Source of the DNA: Geodermatophilus obscurus
Lineage (GTDB): Bacteria > Actinomycetota > Actinomycetes > Mycobacteriales > Geodermatophilaceae
Length of the DNA: 64,000 nt
NCBI RefSeq assembly: GCF_900115395.1
Contig: NZ_FOWE01000006.1
Location: 62,001-126,000 of the forward strand
Reading direction: 5' to 3'
Shown here: positions 42,874 to 53,108 of the stretch, one piece after another
Layout: each line of letters starts with the position of its first letter
How positions within the stretch are numbered: the stretch's first letter is position 1
Position numbers and translations under genes: made by a program
The notes under the pieces: model-generated
Seen by the model: only the letters and a program-made list of their open reading frames with translations
Told to the model about the DNA's origin: nothing
Database searches by the model: none

Positions 42874-44475
42874 GTGAGTTCGACCGCCCCGTCCCCGACC
42901 CGCTCCGGCGGGTGGTTCGCCGACCGTTCCCTGCTGGTCAAGTTCGGCAGTCTCCTGGGGATCGTGGCCGTCGCCTCCGTCGCCCTGCTCACCGCGGTGC
43001 TGACCAGCAACGCCGGCGTGCGGGAGACCAACGCGCGGCTCACCGACCTCTGGCACGCGGAGAACCTCGTGCTGCAGCTCGACACCCGCGCCAGTGAGCT
43101 CAAGGTCGACGGGTACAAGGCCGCCGTCCGGGAGGTCCCGGCCGAGCAGCTCGCCGAGCTCGCCGACGACATCGCCACGCCGGAGGGGATGCTCGCCGAG
43201 CTGCGCGCGATCCCGCTGACCGGCGAGCCGGCCGAGGCGGTCGCCGCCCTCGAGGAGAGCTACGGCGAGTACACGGCCGCAATCACCGCCTACGTCGACG
43301 CCGCGGTGGCCGACCAGGCCGCCGCCCGGGTGCGCTGGGAGGAGATCCAGGCCGCCAACGACCTCACCGACGGCGCCGTCGGCGAGGCGAAGGACGTGCT
43401 CGCGGCGGAGGCCGCCGAGGCGCGCGAGGAGCTCGCCGCCGCCCTCGACCACACCGACACCGTCAGCGTCCTGGTCGCCGCGGCCAGCATGCTGGTCGTC
43501 GCCGTCGTCTGCTGGCTCATCGCGCGGGCCGTCACCGTCCCGGTCGGGCGGGTCAAGGCCGCCCTCGACGCCCTCGCGGCCGGCGACCTGACCGTCACCA
43601 CCGGCATCCGGCAGGGCGACGAGATCGGCCGCATGGCCGCCTCCCTCGACGTGGCGCAGGAGAGCCTGCGGTCGGTCATGGCCTCGGTCGTGTCGTCGGC
43701 GGACGCGGTGGCCGCGTCCTCGCAGCAGCTGAGCGCCACCTCGACCCAGATCTCGGCGTCGGCGGAGGAGACCAGCGCCCAGTCCGGTGTGGTGGCCGGC
43801 GCCGCGGCCGAGGTCAGCCGCAACGTGCAGACCGTGGCCGCCGGCGCCGACGAGATGGGCGCCAGCATCCGCGAGATCGCGTCGAACGCGGCGGAGGCCT
43901 CGGCGGTGGCGGCGCGGGCGGTGACGGCGGCGGAGACCACGACGGCGACGGTGACGAAGCTGGGCGAGTCCTCGGCGGAGATCGGCAACGTGGTGAAGGT
44001 GATCACCTCGATCGCCGAGCAGACGAACCTGCTGGCGCTGAACGCCACGATCGAGGCGGCGCGGGCCGGGGAGGCCGGCAAGGGCTTCGCGGTGGTCGCC
44101 AACGAGGTCAAGGAGCTGGCGCAGGAGACGGCGAAGGCGACCGAGGACATCGCGCGGCGGGTGCAGGCCATCCAGGGCGACACCACGGCTGCGGTGGCCG
44201 CGATCGGGGAGATCTCCCAGATCGTCGCCCAGATCTCCGACCGCCAGACCACCATCGCCTCCGCGGTGGAGGAGCAGACCGCCACCACCAACGAGATGTC
44301 CCGCTCGGTGGCCGAGGCCGCCCAGGGGTCGGGGCAGATCGCGGACAACATCACCGGCGTCTCGGCCGCGGCGGACTCCACCACCCAGGCGCTCACCCAG
44401 ACCCGGGTCGCCGTCGACGAACTGTCCCGGATGGCGGCCGACCTGCGCGCCGGCGTCTCCCGCTTCACCTACTGA
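42874..44475 (+). CDS. Methyl-accepting chemotaxis protein 1
   Basis: A 533-residue chemoreceptor. A short cytoplasmic start leads to TM1 (about 25-45), an extracytoplasmic helical sensor (about 46-200), TM2 ([20 protein letters not shown]), a HAMP domain ([20 protein letters not shown]) and the methylation/signalling domain. The signalling tip reads [20 protein letters not shown] followed by [20 protein letters not shown], which contacts CheA and CheW. The sensor differs from those of the three following receptors. There is no CheR-binding pentapeptide; the end is RFTY. GGAGG precedes the GTG at a spacing of 6. The second receptor follows 25 bases later. Confidence 0.93.
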   Translation: MSSTAPSPTRSGGWFADRSLLVKFGSLLGIVAVASVALLTAVLTSNAGVRETNARLTDLWHAENLVLQLDTRASELKVDGYKAAVREVPAEQLAELADDIATPEGMLAELRAIPLTGEPAEAVAALEESYGEYTAAITAYVDAAVADQAAARVRWEEIQAANDLTDGAVGEAKDVLAAEAAEAREELAAALDHTDTVSVLVAAASMLVVAVVCWLIARAVTVPVGRVKAALDALAAGDLTVTTGIRQGDEIGRMAASLDVAQESLRSVMASVVSSADAVAASSQQLSATSTQISASAEETSAQSGVVAGAAAEVSRNVQTVAAGADEMGASIREIASNAAEASAVAARAVTAAETTTATVTKLGESSAEIGNVVKVITSIAEQTNLLALNATIEAARAGEAGKGFAVVANEVKELAQETAKATEDIARRVQAIQGDTTAAVAAIGEISQIVAQISDRQTTIASAVEEQTATTNEMSRSVAEAAQGSGQIADNITGVSAAADSTTQALTQTRVAVDELSRMAADLRAGVSRFTY

Positions 44476-44500
44476 CCACGAACCACCGGAAGGCCCCACC

Positions 44501-46123
44501 GTGCATCTGTCCTGGCTCTCCGACCTGCGGGTCGGCCGCCGCCTCGGTCTCGCGTTCGGCGCGGTCGGCACCCTCGTCGTCGTCTGTGCCGCCACCGGCC
44601 TGTCGGCCGTCGGCGAGCAGCGCGACCTCGCCGTGGAGCTCAGCCGCGCCGACGCGGTCCTGGCCGACGCCGGGACCGCCCGCTTCCAGATCGCCGACGT
44701 CACCGGCTGGCAGGGCCTGGTCGTCGCCGACGCCGCCGTCTTCGGCCCGGCGGTGGCCCTGGCCCCCGACTCCTACAACCGGGCGGGCCTGCTCGAGGCC
44801 AAGGACGGCGTCTACGCCTGGCTCGACGACGTCGACACCTCGGCCATGGACGCCGACGAGGCGGCCGCGTTCGCGGAGCTCCGGCCGGCCTGGGACAACT
44901 ACTTCACCTGGGACGACCGGGTCGTCGCCTGGCTGTCCGAGGGCACCCCGCAGGGCTACCGCACCGCGCTGGAGAGCATCAACGGCGGCGAGGCCGGTGA
45001 GGGCTACGGCATCGTCATGGACGTCGCCGAGCGCATCCAGGCCTCCGCGGCCGAGCGGGCCGACCGCCTCCGGCAGGAGCAGGAGGACGCGCAGGGGCGG
45101 GCGACGCTGCTGCTGAGCGCGGTGGGACTGCTCGCCCTCGTCCTCGCCGTCCTCTGCGCGGTGCTGGTCGGCCGGTCGATCGTGCGCCCGCTGCGGCAGG
45201 TGCAGGCAGCGGCGGTCCGGCTGGCCGACGGCGACCTCACGGCGCGGACCGGGATCCACCGGCGGGACGAGGTCGGCCAGCTGGCCGCGGCGCTCGACGC
45301 CGCCCAGGACGGCCTGGCCTCGGTCATGGCGTCGGTCATCGCCTCGGCGGATGCGGTGGCGGCGTCGAGCGAGGAGCTGTCGGCGTCCTCGGCGCAGATC
45401 TCGGCGTCGGCGGAGGAGACCTCGGCGCAGTCCGGTGTCGTGTCCGGTGCGGCGGAGGAGGTGTCGCGGTCGGTGCAGACGGTCGCCGCGGGCGCCGAGC
45501 AGATGGGCGCCTCGATCCGCGAGATCGCGTCGAACGCGGCGGAGGCGTCGGCAGTGGCCGCCCGGGCCGTCACGGCCGCCGAGACCACCACCGCCACGGT
45601 CACCAAGCTCGGCGAGTCCTCCGTCGAGATCGGCAACGTCGTGAAGGTCATCACCTCAATCGCCGAGCAGACGAACCTGCTGGCCCTCAACGCCACCATC
45701 GAGGCCGCCCGCGCCGGCGAGGCGGGCAAGGGCTTCGCCGTGGTCGCCAACGAGGTCAAGGAGCTGGCGCAGGAGACGGCGAAGGCGACCGAGGACATCG
45801 CCCGGCGGGTGGAGGCGATCCAGAAGGACACCGGAGCCGCGGTCGGCGCGATCTCGGAGATCAGTGCCATCGTGGCCCAGATCTCCGACCGCCAGACCAC
45901 CATCGCCTCCGCGGTGGAGGAGCAGACGGCCACGACCGCGGAGATGTCCCGCTCGGTGGCCGAGGCCGCGCAGGGGTCGGGGCAGATCGCGGACAACATC
46001 ACCGGGGTGTCGGCCGCGGCGGACTCCACCACCCAGGCGCTGACCCAGACCCGGACGGCCGTCGACGAACTGTCCCGGATGGCGGCCGACCTCCGCGCCG
46101 GCGTCTCCCGCTTCACCTACTGA
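44501..46123 (+). CDS. Methyl-accepting chemotaxis protein 2
   Basis: A 540-residue chemoreceptor. TM1 is [20 protein letters not shown]. The extracytoplasmic domain (about 40-195) is helical with aromatic-rich parts ([25 protein letters not shown]), suggesting a small-ligand sensor. TM2 is [20 protein letters not shown], followed by HAMP ([19 protein letters not shown]) and the common signalling domain. The latter has [20 protein letters not shown] where the others read [12 protein letters not shown]. The GTG follows GGAAGG. It is co-transcribed with receptor 1 and followed by a strong hairpin. Confidence 0.93.
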   Translation: MHLSWLSDLRVGRRLGLAFGAVGTLVVVCAATGLSAVGEQRDLAVELSRADAVLADAGTARFQIADVTGWQGLVVADAAVFGPAVALAPDSYNRAGLLEAKDGVYAWLDDVDTSAMDADEAAAFAELRPAWDNYFTWDDRVVAWLSEGTPQGYRTALESINGGEAGEGYGIVMDVAERIQASAAERADRLRQEQEDAQGRATLLLSAVGLLALVLAVLCAVLVGRSIVRPLRQVQAAAVRLADGDLTARTGIHRRDEVGQLAAALDAAQDGLASVMASVIASADAVAASSEELSASSAQISASAEETSAQSGVVSGAAEEVSRSVQTVAAGAEQMGASIREIASNAAEASAVAARAVTAAETTTATVTKLGESSVEIGNVVKVITSIAEQTNLLALNATIEAARAGEAGKGFAVVANEVKELAQETAKATEDIARRVEAIQKDTGAAVGAISEISAIVAQISDRQTTIASAVEEQTATTAEMSRSVAEAAQGSGQIADNITGVSAAADSTTQALTQTRTAVDELSRMAADLRAGVSRFTY

Positions 46124-46166
46124 GAACGGCCGGCGTCCCACGGGGTGACCGGTGCCGGATCCCATC

Positions 46167-46216
46167 GTCGACACGGTCGGGAACGGTGACCCATCCCCTT
46201 TCCCGACCGTGTCGAC
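46167..46216 (+). terminator. Hairpin after chemoreceptor 2
   Basis: Perfect 17-bp arms 46167-46183 and 46200-46216 enclose a 16-base loop. The right arm overlaps CCCTTTCCCGACCGT, a 15-mer that recurs upstream of chemoreceptor 4, so the structure may also be regulatory. Confidence 0.6.
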
Positions 46217-46360
46217 ACACGGCCGAGAACGGTCCGGTGATCGCTCCGGAGAACCATTCCGGCGCGTGCCCGGATCGTTACGGACATGCCATTCCGATCC
46301 GTCACAGTCCCCCCGCGGCGCGACCCGGCGCCTCTCCTCCGACACACCAGGAGCACCCCG

Positions 46361-48007
46361 ATGAGCCTCCCGACCGACGTCCAGGGCCGCGCCCCGCAGG
46401 ACGGCGCCCCTGCCGGCGCCGCGTGGTGGGGGGACCGGGGCGTGAGCACCAAGGTCCTCACCGCCGTCTCGGTCGCCAGTGCGGTCGCCGCGACGGTCGG
46501 CGTCCTCGGCCTGACGTCCCTGAGCGACTCGGCGGACGCGACCCAGGGCATCTACGCCGACAACCTGGCCGGCATCGCCACCCTCGACGACATGGCCCTC
46601 ACCATCGCCGAGGCCCGCAAGCAGATCCGCGACGTCGTCATCAACCCCGACCCGGTGCAGTCCCGGCAGCTGCTCGACGGCATGGCCGACCTGCTCGACC
46701 GGTACGGGGAGCAGTCGGCGGGCTACGCGGACGGCGGCCTGACCGACGAGCGCCAGGTGCTGCTCGACGAGGCCGACGCCGCCTTCACCGACTACGTGGA
46801 GACGACGCAGACGGTCCTCGCGCCGTCGGCCGTCGCCGGGGACACCGCGACCTTCTACCGCCTCAACTCCGAGCAGGCCTCGCCGCTCGCCCAGGAGGCC
46901 GAGGCCGCGCTGGAGGAGCTCTCGGCGATCGAGGACGCCGACGCGGCCGCGGCCGCGGCCGCGGCGCGGGACAGCTACGAGAGCCAGCGGACCCTCGCGC
47001 TGTCCCTGCTCGTGGGTGGCATCGCCCTCGCGCTCGGCCTCGGCTGGTTCGTGGCCCGGAGCATCGCCGCCGGCGTGCGCAGGGTCCAGCAGGTCGCGGA
47101 GGGCCTGGCCGCCGGCGACCTCACCCGGGAGTCCGGGCTGGGCACCCGGGACGAGCTGGGCCGGATGGGCGCCGCGCTCGACTCCGCCGTGGTCAGCCTG
47201 CGGGAGGTCCTGTCCGGCGTGGCCGCCTCGGCGGATGCGGTGGCGGCGTCGAGCGAGGAGCTGAGTGCCTCGTCGGCGCAGATCTCGGCGTCGGCGGAGG
47301 AGACCTCGGCGCAGTCCGGTGTGGTGTCCGGTGCGGCCGAGGAGGTCAGTCGCAACGTGCAGACCGTGGCCGCCGGTGCCGAGCAGATGGGTGCCAGCAT
47401 CCGCGAGATCGCGTCGAACGCCGCGGAGGCCTCGGCGGTGGCGGCGCGGGCGGTGACCGCGGCGGAGACCACGACGGCGACCGTCGCCAAGCTCGGGGAG
47501 AGCTCGGCGGAGATCGGCAACGTGGTGAAGGTGATCACGAGCATCGCCGAGCAGACGAACCTGCTGGCGCTGAACGCCACGATCGAGGCGGCGCGGGCCG
47601 GGGAGGCGGGCAAGGGCTTCGCCGTGGTCGCGAACGAGGTCAAGGAGCTGGCGCAGGAGACGGCGAAGGCGACCGAGGACATCGCCCGGCGGGTGCAGGC
47701 GATCCAGGGCGACACGACGGCGGCGGTGTCGGCGATCGGGGAGATCTCGCAGATCGTCGCGCAGATCTCCGACCGGCAGACCACGATCGCGAGTGCGGTG
47801 GAGGAGCAGACCGCGACCACCAACGAGATGTCGCGGTCGGTGCAGGAGGCCGCGCAGGGGTCGGGGCAGATCGCGGACAACATCACCGGGGTGTCGGCCG
47901 CGGCGGACTCCACCACCCAGGCCCTGACCCAGACCCGGGTCGCCGTCGACGAGCTGTCCCGGATGGCGGCCGACCTGCGGGCCGGCGTCGCCCGCTTCAC
48001 CTACTAG
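46361..48007 (+). CDS. Methyl-accepting chemotaxis protein 3
   Basis: A 548-residue chemoreceptor. The ATG at 46361 follows AGGAG at a spacing of 7; an upstream in-frame ATG at 46286 gives an Arg/Pro-rich extension and is unlikely. TM1 ([20 protein letters not shown]) leads to a four-helix-bundle sensor (about 55-195, with [20 protein letters not shown]). TM2 is [20 protein letters not shown], then HAMP and signalling domain. A 329-base stretch of the signalling domain is identical in DNA to chemoreceptor 4. It has its own upstream region and is followed by a hairpin. Confidence 0.93.
   Translation: MSLPTDVQGRAPQDGAPAGAAWWGDRGVSTKVLTAVSVASAVAATVGVLGLTSLSDSADATQGIYADNLAGIATLDDMALTIAEARKQIRDVVINPDPVQSRQLLDGMADLLDRYGEQSAGYADGGLTDERQVLLDEADAAFTDYVETTQTVLAPSAVAGDTATFYRLNSEQASPLAQEAEAALEELSAIEDADAAAAAAAARDSYESQRTLALSLLVGGIALALGLGWFVARSIAAGVRRVQQVAEGLAAGDLTRESGLGTRDELGRMGAALDSAVVSLREVLSGVAASADAVAASSEELSASSAQISASAEETSAQSGVVSGAAEEVSRNVQTVAAGAEQMGASIREIASNAAEASAVAARAVTAAETTTATVAKLGESSAEIGNVVKVITSIAEQTNLLALNATIEAARAGEAGKGFAVVANEVKELAQETAKATEDIARRVQAIQGDTTAAVSAIGEISQIVAQISDRQTTIASAVEEQTATTNEMSRSVQEAAQGSGQIADNITGVSAAADSTTQALTQTRVAVDELSRMAADLRAGVARFTY
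47594..47922 (+). repeat. 329-bp exact repeat shared by chemoreceptors 3 and 4 (copy 1)
   Basis: Positions 47594-47922 are identical base for base with 49563-49891, as I read them line by line. Synonymous sites are identical too, which points to recent gene conversion or duplication rather than protein-level selection. Confidence 0.9.
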
Positions 48008-48374
48008 GCGCAGCTCCCCGCGGGGAGACCCGCCCGTCCCGGAATGGCCGGCACCGCACGGTGCCGGCCATTCCGTCGTCGTGCCCGAGTCGACATGGCA
48101 ATCGGCGGTGACGGTGACCACCGACCGTCGTCGACAAAGTGCCTCGAATGGTCGGGTAGCCGTTGTGCCGACCCTTTCCCGACCGTTCTCCGATCGTTAT
48201 CGACACGCCATTCCCGGACGCGGATCGTCCCATTCCCGTGCGCCAGAGTCCTCCCTGTCGGCGCGGTCCGGCGGCCACTCCCCCGGCCCCGACGCCCACC
48301 GCCCACGCCGCGCGGCGCTCCCCCCAGCGCCGCCGGCGCGTCCCGCCCGCACCCGAGCCCAGGAGCCCCCTGTC
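48008..48374 (+). other. Intergenic leader of chemoreceptor 4
   Basis: 367 bases without a convincing gene. After the terminator hairpin (48041-48074) it holds CCCTTTCCCGACCGT at 48172-48186 and GATCGTTA..GACA.GCCATTCC at 48192-48214. Both elements also occur upstream of chemoreceptor 3 (46196-46210 and 46273-46295), where a 57-base insertion separates them. These shared blocks are the best promoter candidates. Confidence 0.55.
48041..48074 (+). terminator. Hairpin terminator after chemoreceptor 3
   Basis: A perfect 16-bp stem (48041-48056 with 48059-48074) with a 2-base loop starts 34 bases after the stop. Part of the stem, GGAATGG/CCATTCC, equals the core of the shared upstream element. 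Confidence 0.75.
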
Positions 48375-49976
48375 ATGAGCACCTCCCGCGCCGCCGGCCC
48401 CGGCGGCTGGTTCGCCGACCGGCCGGTCGCCGTCAAGATCGGCGCCGCCGTCGCGGTGCTGGCCGTGGTCGCCGTCGCCATGACCGTGCTGGCGGTCAAC
48501 CGGCTGTCCGCCGTCGAGGCGGCCGCCACCCGCATCAACGACAACGTCGTCCGCCTGTCGGAGCTGGCGAACATCCAGCGCTCCTGGCAGGGCGACCGGT
48601 CGCGGTACAACAGCTACCCGATCGCCGACGCACAGACCCGCGCCGAGCTGCGGGCCGACCTCGCCGAGCGCCGGGGGACCATCGACAACCAGCTCGACGC
48701 CTACGCCGCGCTGACGGTCAACCGGGCGGCCTTCGAGGAGTTCCGCGGCGTCGTCGACGACTACTACGCCGTCGCCGACACCCAGCTCGTCCCCGCCGCC
48801 GACGCCGGGAACCTGCCCGCCGCCGGCGCGGTGATCGCCGGGCCGCTGCAGGACCACGCCGACGTGATCATGGACCAGTACAACGCCATGCAGGAGCGGC
48901 GCGTCGCCAACGGCCAGGCCGACACCGACGAGGCCACGGACATCACCTCGTCGGCCACCACCACGCTCTGGGCCGCCCTGGCCGTCGGGATCGCCGTCGC
49001 CGGCGCGCTGACCACCCTCGTCGTCCGGCGCCTGGTCGGCACCGTCCGCTCGGTGCAGCGCTCGGTCGAGGCCCTGGCGGCCGGCGACCTGACCGTCAGC
49101 CCCGAGGTCCGCAGCCAGGACGAGCTCGGCCGCATGGCCGCGGCCCTCGGCCAGGCCCAGGAGAGCCTGCGGTCGGTCATGGCCTCCGTGGCCGCCTCGG
49201 CGGACGCGGTGGCGGCGTCGAGCGAGGAGCTGTCGGCGTCCTCGGCGCAGATCTCGGCGTCGGCGGAGGAGACCTCGGCGCAGTCCGGTGTGGTGTCGGG
49301 TGCGGCCGAGGAGGTCAGCCGCAACGTGCAGACCGTGGCCGCCGGTGCCGAGCAGATGGGCGCCTCGATCCGCGAGATCGCCTCCAACGCCGCGGAGGCC
49401 TCCGCCGTCGCCGCACGGGCCGTCACGGCCGCCGAGACCACCACCGCCACGGTCACCAAGCTCGGCGAGTCCTCCGTCGAGATCGGCAACGTCGTCAAGG
49501 TCATCACCTCGATCGCCGAGCAGACGAACCTGCTGGCGCTGAACGCCACGATCGAGGCGGCCCGGGCCGGGGAGGCGGGCAAGGGCTTCGCCGTGGTCGC
49601 GAACGAGGTCAAGGAGCTGGCGCAGGAGACGGCGAAGGCGACCGAGGACATCGCCCGGCGGGTGCAGGCGATCCAGGGCGACACGACGGCGGCGGTGTCG
49701 GCGATCGGGGAGATCTCGCAGATCGTCGCGCAGATCTCCGACCGGCAGACCACGATCGCGAGTGCGGTGGAGGAGCAGACCGCGACCACCAACGAGATGT
49801 CGCGGTCGGTGCAGGAGGCCGCGCAGGGGTCGGGGCAGATCGCGGACAACATCACCGGGGTGTCGGCCGCGGCGGACTCCACCACCCAGGCGCTGACCCA
49901 GACCCGGACGGCCGTGGACGAGCTGTCCCGGATGGCGGCCGACCTGCGCGCCGGCGTCGCCCGCTTCACCTACTGA
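48375..49976 (+). CDS. Methyl-accepting chemotaxis protein 4
   Basis: A 533-residue chemoreceptor with the same plan: TM1 ([20 protein letters not shown]), a four-helix sensor (about 50-190, with [20 protein letters not shown]), TM2 ([20 protein letters not shown]), HAMP and signalling domain. In its signalling domain the middle part matches receptor 2 in synonymous codon choice, while the last third is identical to receptor 3, so the gene is a mosaic. The ATG follows AGGAG at a spacing of 9. A terminator hairpin separates it from cheA. Confidence 0.93.
   Translation: MSTSRAAGPGGWFADRPVAVKIGAAVAVLAVVAVAMTVLAVNRLSAVEAAATRINDNVVRLSELANIQRSWQGDRSRYNSYPIADAQTRAELRADLAERRGTIDNQLDAYAALTVNRAAFEEFRGVVDDYYAVADTQLVPAADAGNLPAAGAVIAGPLQDHADVIMDQYNAMQERRVANGQADTDEATDITSSATTTLWAALAVGIAVAGALTTLVVRRLVGTVRSVQRSVEALAAGDLTVSPEVRSQDELGRMAAALGQAQESLRSVMASVAASADAVAASSEELSASSAQISASAEETSAQSGVVSGAAEEVSRNVQTVAAGAEQMGASIREIASNAAEASAVAARAVTAAETTTATVTKLGESSVEIGNVVKVITSIAEQTNLLALNATIEAARAGEAGKGFAVVANEVKELAQETAKATEDIARRVQAIQGDTTAAVSAIGEISQIVAQISDRQTTIASAVEEQTATTNEMSRSVQEAAQGSGQIADNITGVSAAADSTTQALTQTRTAVDELSRMAADLRAGVARFTY
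49563..49891 (+). repeat. 329-bp exact repeat shared by chemoreceptors 3 and 4 (copy 2)
   Basis: Second copy of the exact repeat at 47594-47922. Identity ends abruptly at 49562 and 49892. Confidence 0.9.
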
Positions 49977-49978
49977 GG

Positions 49979-50019
49979 AGGCGCCCCGCGGCCGGGCACC
50001 GGCCGGCCGCGGGGCGCCT
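49979..50019 (+). terminator. Hairpin terminator between chemoreceptor 4 and cheA
   Basis: A perfect 17-bp stem (49979-49995 with 50003-50019) with a 7-base loop begins 2 bases after the stop. Confidence 0.8.
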
Positions 50020-50117
50020 GCAGCCCCGGGGCGGCGCACTCACCTTGAGTCCGGCGCCGCCCCGCCGAACACATCCAGGGGACCCATCCGGCCCCCGCAG
50101 CGAGAGAGAAGGCAACG

Positions 50118-52484
50118 GTGGACGGTCTGGACGACATCGTCGAGGAGTTCCTCGTCGAGAGCCACGAGAACCTCGACCAGCTCGACACGGACCTGGTCGC
50201 CCTCGAGCAGGAGCCCGACTCCCGGGAGCGGCTCTCGAGCATCTTCCGCACGATCCACACGATCAAGGGCACCAGCGGCTTCCTCGCCTTCGGCCGGCTG
50301 GAGGAGGTCACGCACGTCGGGGAGAACATGCTCTCCCGCTTGCGCGACGGCGTCCTCGCGCTGACCCCCGAGCGCACCAGCGTGCTGCTGCGGATGGTCG
50401 ACACCGTGCGTTCGCTGCTGGCCTCCATCGAGACCACCGGCGGCGAGGGCGGCGTCGACGTCTCCGCCGTCGTCGCCGAGATCAGCGCCGCGATGGAGGA
50501 CCGTCCCGCCGCGCCGACCCCCGCGCCCGCTCCCCCGGCGGCGCCCGCGCCCGTGCCCGCCGTCGAGCCCACGCCGGTGGCCGAGGCCGCCGTCGAGACC
50601 CCCGTCGAGGCCCCCGTCGAGGCCGTTGCCGGGGCCGTTGCCGGGGCCGTCGCCGGGGCCGACGTGCAGGACGAGCACGCCGACGACGCCCACGAGGCGC
50701 CCGACGCCCACGAGGACCACGACGACCACGCCGAGGCCGGCGCGCCGGCCGGCGCAGCCCGCTCCGACGGGCAGGGCGGCCAGCAGGCCCGCCGCGGTGT
50801 CGCCGACTCGACCATCCGCGTCGACGTCGACCTGCTCGACTCGCTGATGCTGCTGGTCGGTGAGCTGGTGCTCACGCGCAACCAGATCGTCCAGTACGTG
50901 GGCCGCTCCACCGACACCGACCTGGTGCGCGCCTCGCAGCGGCTCAACCTCATCGCCAGCGAGCTGCAGGAGGGCGTCATGAAGACGCGCATGCAGCCGA
51001 TCGACCACATCTGGTCCAAGCTCCCCCGCGTCGTCCGCGACCTCGGCCTGCAGTGCGGCAAGACCGTCCGCCTGGAGATGGAGGGCAAGGACACCGAGCT
51101 CGACAAGACGCTGCTCGAGGCGGTCAAGGACCCGCTGACCCACCTGGTCCGCAACTCCGTCGACCACGGCATCGAGTCCCCCGACCGACGCCGCGCCGCC
51201 GGCAAGCCCGCCGAGGGCGTGCTCACCCTGCGCGCCAAGCACGAGAGCGGGCAGGTCGTCGTCGAGGTCGCCGACGACGGTGCCGGCATCGACCCGGCCC
51301 GCATCGGCGCCAAGGCCGTCGAGCGCGGCCTGGTCACCGCCGACCAGCTGTCCCGGATGGGCCCGCAGGACGTCCTGCAGATGATCTTCCTGCCCGGCTT
51401 CTCCACCGCCGCCGCGGTCACCAACGTCTCCGGCCGCGGTGTCGGCATGGACGTCGTCAAGACCAACATCGAGTCCATCGGCGGCACCATCGAGGTGGAG
51501 TCCGAGCCCGGCCGCGGCACCGTCTGCCGGCTGCGCATCCCGCTGACCCTGGCGATCGTCCCGGCGCTGACCGTCGAGTGCGCCGGCGACCGCTACGCGA
51601 TCCCGCAGATCAGCCTGCAGGAGCTGGTCAGCCTCGACGCCGAGAAGGCCGCCAACGCCGTCGAGGAGGTCGGCGGCGCGCCGGTCTACCGGCTGCGCGG
51701 CGAGCTGCTCCCCCTCGTGCGGCTCACCGACGTCCTCGGCCTGACCTCCGACCGGCACGACGGCCACGTCGTCATCGCGGTGCTGCGCTCCGAGGGCCGG
51801 CGCTTCGGTCTCGTCGTCGACCGGGTGATCAACACCGAGGAGATCGTCGTCAAGGCCGTCGGCGGCCAGCTCAAGGCGATCGGCCTCTACTCGGGCGCGA
51901 CCGTCCTCGGCGACGGCGCCGTGGCGCTCATCCTCGACGTGCAGGCCCTGGCCCGCCGCGCGCTGCGCACCGAGACCGCCGAGCGGCAGGAGGCCCGCGA
52001 GGCCGCCGCGCGCACCGTCGCCGCCGAGACCGAGCGGCAGCGGATGCTGCTCGCCGCGATCGGCGAGGGCCGGCGCGTGGCGATCCCGCTGGACACCGTC
52101 ACCCGCCTGGAGCAGGTGCGCGCGGAGTCCGTCGAGCGGGTCGGCAACCGCGAGGTCGTGCAGTACCGCGGCGCGATCCTGCCGATCGTCCGCCTCGACC
52201 GGCACCTGGGCGCCTACGGCACCAGCGACCGCGAGGTGCTCGAGGTGATCGTCTACAGCGACCACGGCCGCAGCGTGGCGATCGTCGTCGAGGAGATCCT
52301 CGACATCGTCGACGGCGGCGCCGCCGTCCGCAGCGACATCGACGACATGGGCCTGCTCGGCTCCGCCGTCCTCGGGGACAAGGTCACCGAGCTGCTCGAC
52401 GTCCGCGCCGCGATCCTCGCGGCCGACCCGGCGTTCTACGCGACACCGGTCCCCTCCCCCGCCCCCTCCCTGCTGGAGGTCTGA
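50118..52484 (+). CDS. cheA: Chemotaxis histidine kinase CheA (two CheW-like domains)
   Basis: A 788-residue kinase that phosphorylates CheY and CheB in response to chemoreceptors. The Hpt domain (1-130) has the phospho-acceptor His47 in FRTIHTIKGTSGF. A linker of Pro/Ala then Asp/Glu/His repeats (about 135-225) replaces a recognisable P2 domain. P3 dimerisation (TIRVDVDLLDSLMLLVGELV) and the P4 ATPase (HLVRNSVDHGIE, VEVADDGAGID, GRGVGMDVVK) follow. P5 is duplicated: ALTVECAGDRYAIPQISLQE and, after a helical linker, RQRMLLAAIGEGRRVAIPLD. The GTG follows GAAGG. cheW follows after 1 base. Confidence 0.95.
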   Translation: MDGLDDIVEEFLVESHENLDQLDTDLVALEQEPDSRERLSSIFRTIHTIKGTSGFLAFGRLEEVTHVGENMLSRLRDGVLALTPERTSVLLRMVDTVRSLLASIETTGGEGGVDVSAVVAEISAAMEDRPAAPTPAPAPPAAPAPVPAVEPTPVAEAAVETPVEAPVEAVAGAVAGAVAGADVQDEHADDAHEAPDAHEDHDDHAEAGAPAGAARSDGQGGQQARRGVADSTIRVDVDLLDSLMLLVGELVLTRNQIVQYVGRSTDTDLVRASQRLNLIASELQEGVMKTRMQPIDHIWSKLPRVVRDLGLQCGKTVRLEMEGKDTELDKTLLEAVKDPLTHLVRNSVDHGIESPDRRRAAGKPAEGVLTLRAKHESGQVVVEVADDGAGIDPARIGAKAVERGLVTADQLSRMGPQDVLQMIFLPGFSTAAAVTNVSGRGVGMDVVKTNIESIGGTIEVESEPGRGTVCRLRIPLTLAIVPALTVECAGDRYAIPQISLQELVSLDAEKAANAVEEVGGAPVYRLRGELLPLVRLTDVLGLTSDRHDGHVVIAVLRSEGRRFGLVVDRVINTEEIVVKAVGGQLKAIGLYSGATVLGDGAVALILDVQALARRALRTETAERQEAREAAARTVAAETERQRMLLAAIGEGRRVAIPLDTVTRLEQVRAESVERVGNREVVQYRGAILPIVRLDRHLGAYGTSDREVLEVIVYSDHGRSVAIVVEEILDIVDGGAAVRSDIDDMGLLGSAVLGDKVTELLDVRAAILAADPAFYATPVPSPAPSLLEV

Positions 52485-52485
52485 C

Positions 52486-52938
52486 GTGACCACCGCGACC
52501 GACACCCCCACCCGCGCCACCAGCGGGCAGCTGGCCACCTTCCGGCTCGACGGCGACCTCTACGGCGTCGAGGTCGAGCACGTGCAGGAGGTGCTCCGGA
52601 GCCAGGGTCTGACCCGGGTGCCGCTGGCACCGCCCGCCGTGGCCGGGCTGATCAACCTCCGCGGCCAGGTGGTCACCGCCATCGAGCTCCGCGAGCGGCT
52701 CGGCCGCCCGCCGCGGCCGGCCGGCACCGACGCCGTCGTCATCGTCGTGCGCCTGCACGGCGAGGCGGTGAGCCTGCTGGTCGACTCCATCGCCGACGTC
52801 GTCGACGTCGACGCGGCCGACTTCGAGGCCCCGCCGGACACCCTCGACGGCCAGGCCCGCGAGCTCATCCGCGGCGCCTACAAGCTCGACGGCTCCCTGC
52901 TGCTGGCCCTCGACGTGCAGAAGGCCGTCGGCTCCTAG
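52486..52938 (+). CDS. cheW: Chemotaxis coupling protein CheW
   Basis: A 150-residue CheW domain that links chemoreceptors to CheA. LATFRLDGDLYGVEVEHVQE, VAGLINLRGQVVTAIELRER and VSLLVDSIADVVDVDAADFE are the standard strands, ending LLLALDVQKAV. GGAGG lies 6 bases before the GTG, inside the end of cheA. Followed by a strong terminator. Confidence 0.95.
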   Translation: MTTATDTPTRATSGQLATFRLDGDLYGVEVEHVQEVLRSQGLTRVPLAPPAVAGLINLRGQVVTAIELRERLGRPPRPAGTDAVVIVVRLHGEAVSLLVDSIADVVDVDAADFEAPPDTLDGQARELIRGAYKLDGSLLLALDVQKAVGS

Positions 52939-52984
52939 GGCTCGGCGGTGACGGAGCGTCACTTCTGCACCACCTGATCGGCAC

Positions 52985-53050
52985 CGCCACGCGGCCGTCA
53001 CCCCTCGCCTCTCCGGCGAACGGGTGACGGCCGCGTGGCGTCACGGGGTG
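52985..53050 (+). terminator. Hairpin terminator after cheW
   Basis: A 19-bp stem (52985-53003 with 53032-53050) with a 28-base loop, 46 bases after the stop. Confidence 0.7.
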
Positions 53051-53108
53051 ATCACCCCCAGCATGGGCTGATCGCCTGCTCCTGGGCGGTGCCGTCGGAG
53101 GGGGAGAC

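Noticed and set aside
42874..49976. CheR/CheB-tethering pentapeptide on the chemoreceptors
   Set aside because: All four proteins end in RFTY, with no NWETF-like terminus.
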